Of a DNA stretch of 54,857 nt, positions 43,520-50,959 are shown piece after piece (within the stretch, counting starts at the first letter, position 1; each line of letters begins with the position of its first letter). The stretch is from assembly GCA_905478195.1 (NCBI GenBank), contig CAJQHM010000092.1, forward strand, positions 1 to 54,857, in the 5' to 3' direction. The notes beneath the pieces are model-generated. The model saw only the letters and a list, made by a program, of their open reading frames with translations, ran no database searches and had not been told where the DNA came from. A program made the position numbers and the translations under genes. Source of the DNA: an uncultured Pseudomonadales bacterium (GTDB lineage Bacteria; Pseudomonadota; Gammaproteobacteria; Pseudomonadales; Pseudohongiellaceae).

Positions 43520-43672
43520 CGAACAATCAAGGCCGCAGGCCCGTGAGCAAATAGCTACGCGATTACTGGCGGCAGGTCTGAAAAAAATACTACATCGCAC
43601 GCAGCAATGGGGATATTACCCACTCACGGACCTTCGGCCCTGATTGTTCGTTGGCAATATCCCCATTCCTGC
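43520..43672. repeat. two interleaved inverted repeats between convergent genes
   Basis: Arm A (43520-43547, CGAACAATCAAGGCCGCAGG...) is inverted at A' (43623-43650) with 25 of 28 positions matching. Arm B (43601-43620, GCAGCAATGGGGATATTACC) is inverted at B' (43653-43672) with 18 of 20 matching. The order is A-B-A'-B'. A' fills the loop of the B-B' hairpin almost exactly. The DNA is neither a coding region nor a standard terminator, since T-runs are absent. Confidence 0.85.
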
Positions 43673-43725
43673 GCGCTTGCTTCAGAGATGGATTCTAGAA
43701 TAATTCCAGCTGTAACCGTAGCTGC

Positions 43726-45426
43726 CTACAGGGTTCCATCCGCTATTAAATCCGCCGCATAGTGTGCCGCTCTTGCGCTGAATGCCATATAGGTCAGCGA
43801 AGGATTCTGGCAGGCAGACGAGGCCATGAACGAGCCATCCGTAATAAATAGATTCGGCACATCATGGGCCTGACACCATTGATTAAGCACCGAATTAGCC
43901 GGATCGCGGCCCATTCTTGCACTACCCATTTCATGAATCCTATTCCCCGGCTTCGTTAAACTCACCTCATTTGCAGTGATATTCGTGCAGCCTGCAGCTT
44001 CCAACATGGCTACGGCATCCTTACTCGCTTCCTGCAGCATAGTGTGTTCATTGTCGCTATAGGTCACGTTTAACAGAGCCAGCGGATTGCCCCAGCGATC
44101 GCGTTTAGAGGGGTGCAGCGTGACGCGGTTCTCTGAGTTCGGCAGTTGTTCGCCGAAAGCGCCGATGTTGACGCGCCAAGGGCCGGGGTTCTTGTGTGCT
44201 TCTTTGAAATTTCTACCGATGCCCGCGATCTGTCCACCAGCATTACCCAAAGGGCTGGAACCACCCTGAAAACCAAACCCGCGCAGATAAGGCTTATCTT
44301 GTCCGTTCAGGTTTGCATAGCGCGGAATATAGATGCCGCCACTAGGCCGTCTGCCGAATACTTTCTGATTGTCGAAACCACTCATCAGACCAACCGCACC
44401 TGCGCCACTTACGTGGTCCATCAGGTTTCTACCCACCTGATCGGAACGGTTTACCAATCCATTAGGATAAGTTTCGGAGGTCGACTGGAGTAGAATCATC
44501 GCCGAGGCAATGGTTGATGCATTTAGAAAAACAACTTTGGCTGTATAGAATCTCTTCTCGTTAGACTCAGCATCGACGATACGCACACCAGTAACTCTAT
44601 TGGTCTGCGCGTCATACTCTAGAGAATTCACTATGGCATTGTGTACCATGGTCAGATTACCGGTACGCTCTGCCGCTGGCAGTGTCGCATTCAAGGATGA
44701 GAAGTAGGCCTTAAATGAACAACCGAAATGACATCGATTACGCACCTGACAATTCGATCTGCCTAGTTCTTTCTGCTCATCCGTCGCATCAGTAAGATGA
44801 GCAATTCTGGCTGGAATAATATTTCGTTCAGGGAAAGTAGTTTCGACTTTCGCCTTAAGCGCTTTCTCTGCATCGGTTAGTTCGAAAGCCGGTTGAAACA
44901 CACTGTCGGGTAACTGCGGCAGGCCTTCGGCACTGCCGGCGATACCGATAAAGGTCTCTACCTTTTGATACCAGGGCTCTATGTCCTCATAACGAATTGG
45001 CCAGTCGATGCCATGACCGTCGGTCTTGTTCGCGTTGAAATCCAGATCGCTCAGGCGATAGACTTGCCGCGACCACATGATGGAACGGCCACCCGTATGG
45101 TAACCCCTAAGCCAATCATAGCTAGTTCCTTCCGCTTCTTCGTAGGGATGCTCATCGTCTTTTACCCAGAAGTGCTTATTCGATTCCTTGATCGCATAAG
45201 CGACACCGCCATACTGCTTAGGGTAGTGCTCTGCAATCTCGTCCTGCGCCACACTATCTAGGTTTGGACTCTCCCAAGGGGCAAGGTTGTCGACATAGTC
45301 TCGCTCGGGAATTATTTCAGGGCCGCGTTCAAGTACTAGAACTTTCAAGCCACGCTCGGCAAGTTCCTTTGCGGACATGCCGCCACTCATTCCTGAACCC
45401 ACTACAATTGCATCAAAATCTGCCAC
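43726..45426 (-). CDS. GMC-family flavo-oxidoreductase (glucoside/gluconate dehydrogenase type)
   Basis: A 566-residue FAD enzyme. The dinucleotide motif is GSGMSGGMSAKELAERG at the very N-terminus, so export would need its partner. A CHFGC region holds Cys226, Cys232 and Cys236 (NCQVRNRCHFGC), in the place where gluconate and glucose-3-dehydrogenase large subunits bind an Fe-S cluster. The C-terminal catalytic pair is His498 (HEMGSARMG) and Asn541 (CQNPSLTYMAF). This places it with periplasmic enzymes that oxidise sugars or glycosides (C3 or C2). It is the last gene of a run beginning with the sulfatase, 61 bases after the subunit-3-like gene. Confidence 0.9.
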   Translation of the reverse strand: MADFDAIVVGSGMSGGMSAKELAERGLKVLVLERGPEIIPERDYVDNLAPWESPNLDSVAQDEIAEHYPKQYGGVAYAIKESNKHFWVKDDEHPYEEAEGTSYDWLRGYHTGGRSIMWSRQVYRLSDLDFNANKTDGHGIDWPIRYEDIEPWYQKVETFIGIAGSAEGLPQLPDSVFQPAFELTDAEKALKAKVETTFPERNIIPARIAHLTDATDEQKELGRSNCQVRNRCHFGCSFKAYFSSLNATLPAAERTGNLTMVHNAIVNSLEYDAQTNRVTGVRIVDAESNEKRFYTAKVVFLNASTIASAMILLQSTSETYPNGLVNRSDQVGRNLMDHVSGAGAVGLMSGFDNQKVFGRRPSGGIYIPRYANLNGQDKPYLRGFGFQGGSSPLGNAGGQIAGIGRNFKEAHKNPGPWRVNIGAFGEQLPNSENRVTLHPSKRDRWGNPLALLNVTYSDNEHTMLQEASKDAVAMLEAAGCTNITANEVSLTKPGNRIHEMGSARMGRDPANSVLNQWCQAHDVPNLFITDGSFMASSACQNPSLTYMAFSARAAHYAADLIADGTL

Positions 45427-45487
45427 GGAGTAACTCCCTTTCTAAATCTGTTTTAACTTCTTGCTCTAGTTAGTTCTAAGCCTGAGC

Positions 45488-46018
45488 CTATATCTCTACG
45501 CTGGGGTCCCATCTTCCGGGAACCGCAACCCACTTCAACTCTTCTATGGCGCCACCTTCTGTGGCGAAGAATGACTGGCTCACATAGCCCTTCACCCGTT
45601 TATAACCATTGTCGTCTCCCGCAGCCGCAAATGCCCGAGCGTCGAAAACTGCTAGCGCTCGCTCCGCGGTTTCATCATTCACCTGAAGAAAGTCTCCCCC
45701 TGCCTGTATATCTAGGCTGTTCTTTATCTGAACTAAAGCCTGACGATGCGCATTCTTCGTCTCAGTGCTTGCCCAATCCATCATGAGGCCGTCCATGTAA
45801 CCCGGAACATTGACATCCAGGGCTCCCGGGGTTTCGGTGCGAGGAATAATGAGATCACTTACTCGCGACACCAATGCCATCTCAGCATCGGTATAGAAAC
45901 GCGGCGCCGAACCAGGTTGTGTCGATAACACATTAGCCACGCCACCACATGCGGTGAGTGCCGAAGCACCACCAATTGATACGATCAAACCCTGAAGTAC
46001 TTCGCGTCTTGTTCTCAT
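45488..46018 (-). CDS. gluconate 2-dehydrogenase subunit 3-like protein, Tat signal
   Basis: A 176-residue protein. The N-terminus MRTRREVLQGLIVSIGGASAL is a twin-arginine signal and an LTAC lipobox-like sequence follows. The mature part matches the small subunit family: FYTDAEMALVSRVSDLIIPRTETPGALDVNVPGYMDG. In this family the small subunit binds the flavoprotein partner in the cytoplasm and hitch-hikes it through the Tat system. This explains why the GMC partner at 43726 has no signal of its own. Confidence 0.92.
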   Translation of the reverse strand: MRTRREVLQGLIVSIGGASALTACGGVANVLSTQPGSAPRFYTDAEMALVSRVSDLIIPRTETPGALDVNVPGYMDGLMMDWASTETKNAHRQALVQIKNSLDIQAGGDFLQVNDETAERALAVFDARAFAAAGDDNGYKRVKGYVSQSFFATEGGAIEELKWVAVPGRWDPSVEI

Positions 46019-46081
46019 GCTCTTGCCTTTTTCTTACTTTCTTTACCGATTTAAATTTTATCTTTACACAATTTGTAGCGA

Positions 46082-46984
46082 CTAGTACACGATGTTACGC
46101 ACCGTATAAATACTCTCCGCGATCGAGGCGAGCCCGTCTCTTCCTGGCCTGTCATGCTCGACGAAGAAGTGTTTAAAGCCCGCCGTGTCGGCATAGCCGA
46201 ATATCTCGACGAAATTAATCTCGCCTCTGCCCACGACTGCCATTCTGCCAAACTCGTCCATGTCTTTAACATGGAGCATGGTGAAGCGGCCCGGGTGTTT
46301 CTCGAAATAGGGAATCGGGTCAACCCCGGCATTACGAATCCAATAGAGATCTAGTTCCATATCGACAAGGTCGACTTCGGTTTCCTCCAGGATTACGTCA
46401 TAGGGTAGACGTCCATCGGTCATTACAAACTCGAAGTTATGATTGTGATAGCCCATCTTGATACCGAATTGCTTGCACATCTCACCGGCAACGTTTAAAT
46501 AATTGGCGGTACGCTGATAGTCCGCGATACTGCGTTGGCTCTCTGGAAGAATAGGTACCACTATGTATTTCTGACCGAGAATTGCCGCACGCTCAACCTC
46601 TCCCTCTAGGTCATCTTGTAAGGCCTGCAATTGAATATGTGCCGCTGGGGAGCTCATGCCGTTCTGATCGAGAGTCTGACGAACCTGCGCAGGCGATCTA
46701 CCAAAATAACCGGCGAATTCCATTTCCTTGAAGCCAAGCTCGGCAACTCTAGCCAAGGTGCCGTCGAAGTCTCGGGACATCTCGTTGCGCAGCGTGTAAA
46801 GCTGCAGACCTACATTTTCTACGCGACGACTCTGTGCCAACGCAGTCAGAGGCAGACCTGCGCCAGCCGCTAGAATCGTGGAGGAGCGGAGAAACCTGCG
46901 CCGACTAAAGCTACGGGTTGTGGGAACGGTCTTGGTATTCAATTTTATTCTCCTGCTTGTTCTTCTGCTTATTCGTCTGTTCAT
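46082..46984 (-). CDS. Tat-exported sugar phosphate isomerase/epimerase-like TIM barrel
   Basis: A 300-residue protein. A long basic N-terminus (RRTSRR, then RSFSRRRFLRSSTILAAGAG) is a Tat signal. The barrel begins VGLQLYTLRNEMSRDFDGTLARVAELGFKEMEFAGYFG and carries GYHNHNFEFV, EVDLVDMELDLYWI (metal Glu/Asp), and a final RGEINFVEIF with FVEHDRPGR. Family members with this export signal have been linked to 3-keto-glycoside elimination or 3-keto-sugar isomerisation. It lies between the ABC permease and the subunit-3-like gene on the minus strand. Confidence 0.85.
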   Translation of the reverse strand: MNRRISRRTSRRIKLNTKTVPTTRSFSRRRFLRSSTILAAGAGLPLTALAQSRRVENVGLQLYTLRNEMSRDFDGTLARVAELGFKEMEFAGYFGRSPAQVRQTLDQNGMSSPAAHIQLQALQDDLEGEVERAAILGQKYIVVPILPESQRSIADYQRTANYLNVAGEMCKQFGIKMGYHNHNFEFVMTDGRLPYDVILEETEVDLVDMELDLYWIRNAGVDPIPYFEKHPGRFTMLHVKDMDEFGRMAVVGRGEINFVEIFGYADTAGFKHFFVEHDRPGRDGLASIAESIYTVRNIVY

Positions 46985-47016
46985 TACATCGAAGGGCGTC
47001 TACAGGCCAAGAATCC

Positions 47017-48009
47017 CTAGTCGCGGCGCCATGCACCACGTTGTAGATAGACTGCAACGATCACTATTATGCCTTGAACCGCGCCATTGAGATAGTTACT
47101 TACGGCATCGGTCAGGTTCAAAATATTGCCTATTAGGGTGAGGATAAGCGCACCCACCACCGTGCCTCCAATCCGGCCATAGCCGCCCTTGAGAACAGTA
47201 CCACCGATAATGACAGCCGCTATCGCTTCAAGTTCCCACAGAATGCCCGTCTGACCCGACGCCGAACCCAGTCGAGGAACATAGATGATGGTGGCGATCG
47301 AGACGCAGATCCCCTGTAACATATAGGTTCCAGTCTTCACTCGGTCTACATGAATTGCCGAGTAACGTGCCACGCTTTCATTGGAGCCTACCGCAAAACA
47401 GTGCCTGCCAAAAACAGTCATATTCAGGAGTAAATAGCCGATCACAGCCACCGCAATAAAGACCCAGACCGGATAGGGCAGACCCAGAAATACGCCGTAG
47501 TAAACTTCGGAATAAATATCACCGATGGTGAAGTTGAGTGATAGCGTGCCACCATCTGCCATGTAAGTTACTAGTGACCGATAGATACCCATGGTGCCAA
47601 GCGTGACAATGAAGGCCTCGATCTTGGCCTTGGTCGTTAGCAAGCCATTAATCAGGCCCGCTACTGCGCCAATGCCTAGCGAGGCAATGATGGCCAGAAT
47701 GATTATCACCAACATCGAGTCGATGCTATCCATTAGCGCATTCATCAATAGAATCATGCAACCGGAGATGAACGCCGCCATAGAGCCTACAGAAAGATCT
47801 ATACCACCGGCGGTAATCACGAAGGTCGCGCCGATGGCGACAATACCGATGAAAGAACTACGCGCCAGAATATTGCTAAGATTGCCACTACTGAGGAATG
47901 CGTCATTAACCAACACGCCAATGATAAAGATCGCGACAAGAGCAATAAAGGGTCCGGTTGTTTTAAGATCAAGCTTGGGCATTGGAAATTCCGCTAGTTT
48001 CTGATTCAT
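47017..48009 (-). CDS. ribose-type sugar ABC transporter permease
   Basis: A 330-residue inner-membrane protein with eight to ten helices, matching RbsC/XylH: NILARSSFIGIVAIGATFVITAGGIDLSVGSMAAFISG, AVAGLINGLLTTKAKIEAFIVTLGTMGIYRSLV, GSNESVARYSAIHVDRVKTGTYMLQGI, WELEAIAAVIIGGTVLKGGYGRIGGTVVGALIL. The start overlaps the ATPase end by 41 bases; the alternative ATG at 47982 would reduce this. It forms the channel for a monosaccharide or small glycoside. A single permease gene fits a homodimer. Confidence 0.93.
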   Translation of the reverse strand: MNQKLAEFPMPKLDLKTTGPFIALVAIFIIGVLVNDAFLSSGNLSNILARSSFIGIVAIGATFVITAGGIDLSVGSMAAFISGCMILLMNALMDSIDSMLVIIILAIIASLGIGAVAGLINGLLTTKAKIEAFIVTLGTMGIYRSLVTYMADGGTLSLNFTIGDIYSEVYYGVFLGLPYPVWVFIAVAVIGYLLLNMTVFGRHCFAVGSNESVARYSAIHVDRVKTGTYMLQGICVSIATIIYVPRLGSASGQTGILWELEAIAAVIIGGTVLKGGYGRIGGTVVGALILTLIGNILNLTDAVSNYLNGAVQGIIVIVAVYLQRGAWRRD

Positions 48010-49567
48010 TCTTTCTGGGTTCGTTATTCTGGAATTTGTTCTTCAGACCGGTGGCATAACGCATTATCTCATGCTCTTCTAACTCATCACCTTCCAGCAC
48101 CCCACTCAGCTCTCCGTGATACATCACTGCCACTCGATGAGACAAACCGATTATCTCGGTGATGTCAGAAGAAATAAGTATAAGAGAATGTCCCGATGCA
48201 ATAAGTTGAGCGATAAAATGATAGATCTGACTTTTTGTTCCTATGTCGATGCCGCGCGTAGGCTCATCGATAATAATAATACTGGGCTGGGCCTCGAGAA
48301 TCTTCGCGAGCAAGAGTTTCTGCTGGTTACCCCCAGAGAGATTGCCGGCCACGATAGACTTATCCTTCATACGAATATCGAAGGTTTTGATTGCCTTCTC
48401 GAAGGCAATCGCCTCCGACTTAGTATCGATCAACAGGCGCGAAATTTTGTGCAAAGAGAACAGAGAAAAATTAAAGCTCAGGCCTTTCTCCAGCAGCAGA
48501 CCACTTCCCTTTCGGTCTTTTGTGAGATAAGCAATACCCTTATCCCTGGCACTGGAAAGCTGCTTAAGGTCGACTCGCTCTCCTCGCACCTCGATACTCC
48601 CGCGATTAGCCTTCGCCGGCTTTCTCAGGCCGAGGACGGTTTCCATCACAGCGGTGCGGCCGGAACCGACCAGCCCCGAGAAGCCAAGAACCTCACCCTT
48701 GTGCAATTCGAAGCTACTAGACTTGCTGTTTCCAGGAAGGAGCAGATCACTGACCTTCAATACAACCTCGGCCTTGTTGGGCAATGCCGGCATCTCTGGA
48801 AATAGTGAACTCAGCTCTCTGCCTACCATCAGGCGCGCCATATCGTCCTTGCTCAACTCGGTCGCCGGGTAGCTGCCAACCATTTCGCCGTCACGAAGAA
48901 TCGTAATCACGTCGGCAATCTGCTCGATCTCATCCAGCTTGTGCGAAATAAAGACAATCGCCACACCGTCTTGACGAAAGCGTTCGATAAGTTCAAACAA
49001 CACCTGGCTTTCTTGTTGAGTGAGCACGGCAGTGGGCTCGTCGAGAATTAGAACCCGTGCATTTTTTGCCTGTGCCTTGGCGATTTCAACCATCTGTTTG
49101 GCTGATACGGCTAGCCGATCTACCGCTGCCTCGGGATCAATCTCACTGCGCAGAATATCCAAATACTCCTTCGCCTTACGCTTCATAGCCCTCTTATTAA
49201 GAAACAGGCGCCCCTTGATCTCATTGCCAAGAAAAATATTCTCTGCCACGGTGAGCTGCTCGGCGAGATTGAATTCCTGATGAATTAGAACAACTCCGGC
49301 ACGCTCGGCGAGTTCGTTATTCCACTCAGTAAGTAGTTCTGCTTCGCCACTATCTTTTGTCAGCAGCAGCTCGCCACTGCTTAGTGGCTCGAAGCCAGAG
49401 AGAATTTTAACCAGTGTCGACTTGCCCGCGCCGTTCTCACCGAGAATCGCATGCACTTCGCCGCCGCGCAGCGTTATATCAAGACCATGCAAGACTTCGA
49501 CAGGACCGAAAGACTTATGCAAATTCTTGACCGATAGCGTAACGATGTTGTGACTCTCTTCTGACAT
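47969..49567 (-). CDS. ribose-type sugar ABC transporter ATPase (tandem-domain)
   Basis: A 532-residue RbsA-type protein with two nucleotide-binding halves. The first has a canonical Walker A (ILGENGAGKSTLVKIL), Q-loop IHQEFNLAEQLTVAENIF, signature LAVSAKQMVEIAKAQ, and Walker B VLILDEPTAVLT. The second has a degenerate Walker A (GLVGSGRTAVMETVLG), LSGGNQQKLLLAKIL and IIIDEPTRGIDIG, as in the family. It energises sugar import. It starts 6 bases after the sulfatase stop, so translation is coupled. No periplasmic sugar-binding protein gene is adjacent. Confidence 0.95.
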   Translation of the reverse strand: MSEESHNIVTLSVKNLHKSFGPVEVLHGLDITLRGGEVHAILGENGAGKSTLVKILSGFEPLSSGELLLTKDSGEAELLTEWNNELAERAGVVLIHQEFNLAEQLTVAENIFLGNEIKGRLFLNKRAMKRKAKEYLDILRSEIDPEAAVDRLAVSAKQMVEIAKAQAKNARVLILDEPTAVLTQQESQVLFELIERFRQDGVAIVFISHKLDEIEQIADVITILRDGEMVGSYPATELSKDDMARLMVGRELSSLFPEMPALPNKAEVVLKVSDLLLPGNSKSSSFELHKGEVLGFSGLVGSGRTAVMETVLGLRKPAKANRGSIEVRGERVDLKQLSSARDKGIAYLTKDRKGSGLLLEKGLSFNFSLFSLHKISRLLIDTKSEAIAFEKAIKTFDIRMKDKSIVAGNLSGGNQQKLLLAKILEAQPSIIIIDEPTRGIDIGTKSQIYHFIAQLIASGHSLILISSDITEIIGLSHRVAVMYHGELSGVLEGDELEEHEIMRYATGLKNKFQNNEPRKNESETSGISNAQA

Positions 49568-49573
49568 TTGAAT

Positions 49574-50902
49574 TTAGTTGGGCCGATTCCACATATTTTC
49601 CAGCACGGTACTGCCTAGTTCATTCTGACCCTCTATGAGGTGTTCACGCATTCTAGCCACAACTTCGGGATACTCGCGCGTATAGCTATAGGTTTCAGAA
49701 GGGTCACGTCGCACATCAAACAGCAGGCCGTTAGGCCCATAATAGGAATCAGGATTATCGAAACTGGGCACCGCAGCTCTATACTGAGATTCCACCACCA
49801 GTTTCCATTGACCACTGCGCACCCCCGCGATCCGATCTCTATCGAAAAGAAATAGCGCCTCGTGAGGTGAGGCAGCCCCATCAACCAACATGGGAAGAAT
49901 GTCTTTGCCATCGATAGCACGATCGGAAGGTAGATCGCCACCCGCCAAATTTAGCAGGGTTGGGAATATATCGATATTCATAGCCGGCTCGTTAGATACC
50001 AGCCCGCCCGGTATTGTTTCGTGCCATTTCGCTATGAAAGGCACACGCTGACCGCCTTCCCAGGAACTGCCCTTGCGATCACGGTAGGGGCCGGGGCTTC
50101 CCTCAAACCAGGGGCCATTGTCTGAGGTGAAGATAACGAGTGTATCTTCTGCGAGGCCTAATCTATCAAGCGTAGCCAGCACCTGACCGACACTCCAGTC
50201 TATAGTCTCAACTACATCGCCATAGAGCCCGGCCTCGGACTGGCCGCTGAACTCATTTGAAACGTAGAGCGGCACGTGGGGAAAAGTATGAGGCATATAG
50301 AGGAAGAAGGGCTGATCCTGATTGTTCTCGATGAAGCGAACCGCCTCCTGCGTATAGCGCTGGGTTAGAGTATTCTGATTCACCGGGTTCTCTATCATCT
50401 GATCTTGACGGTACAGTTCCAGCGGCGTCATATCGTTGCTATGTAACACGCCAAAATATTCGTCGAAGCCCTGTGTGAGAGGCGACCATTCCAGGCGGCT
50501 GCCCAGATGCCACTTGCCAAACAGAGCAGTCTGATAGCCCAAGGGTTTCAACGCCTCCGCTATGCTCAGCTCCTCGTCGGCAAGATGTACATCATTAGTC
50601 GGTCGCGCCACATCGCTTACAATATCGAGTCGTATTGGGTAACGACCGGTTAGCAGGCCTCCCCTTGCGGCGGTGCAAACATTGGCACTGGAATAGAAAC
50701 TGTCCAACCTAGCTCCCTCTAAAGCCATACGGTCCAGGTTAGGCGTCTTGATTAACTTCGAGCCATAGACACCCAAGTCTCCATATCCCAGATCATCTGC
50801 CATGATAACGATGAAATTCGGCTGTCGCGCCTGCTGTGCCTGTGCGCCAGCAAAGAGGCTAGCCCCTATTAGCAGCAGAAATAGTTTTCCGAGTCGTCCC
50901 AT
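49574..50902 (-). CDS. exported sulfatase (type I, formylglycine)
   Basis: A 442-residue protein. The start at 50902 is preferred over ATG 50926 since GGGGAAG lies just before it, and it gives a signal MGRLGKLFLLLIGASLFAGAQA. The sulfatase core is complete: FIVIMADDLGYGDLG, then Cys76-Thr-Ala-Ala-Arg (the CxAxR variant of the formylglycine motif), ALFGKWHLG, IFTSDNGPWFEG, GGQRVPFIAKW. It needs a formylglycine-generating enzyme, not seen in the window. It removes sulfate from an aromatic or carbohydrate ester in the periplasm, and being upstream of sugar ABC genes suggests a sulfated sugar or glycoside. Confidence 0.93.
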   Translation of the reverse strand: MGRLGKLFLLLIGASLFAGAQAQQARQPNFIVIMADDLGYGDLGVYGSKLIKTPNLDRMALEGARLDSFYSSANVCTAARGGLLTGRYPIRLDIVSDVARPTNDVHLADEELSIAEALKPLGYQTALFGKWHLGSRLEWSPLTQGFDEYFGVLHSNDMTPLELYRQDQMIENPVNQNTLTQRYTQEAVRFIENNQDQPFFLYMPHTFPHVPLYVSNEFSGQSEAGLYGDVVETIDWSVGQVLATLDRLGLAEDTLVIFTSDNGPWFEGSPGPYRDRKGSSWEGGQRVPFIAKWHETIPGGLVSNEPAMNIDIFPTLLNLAGGDLPSDRAIDGKDILPMLVDGAASPHEALFLFDRDRIAGVRSGQWKLVVESQYRAAVPSFDNPDSYYGPNGLLFDVRRDPSETYSYTREYPEVVARMREHLIEGQNELGSTVLENMWNRPN

Positions 50903-50959
50903 GCTCTTCCCCAGTGTAATTCTCATTGTTTTCAGTCTATCTCGAAATTCTGGCTTCTA

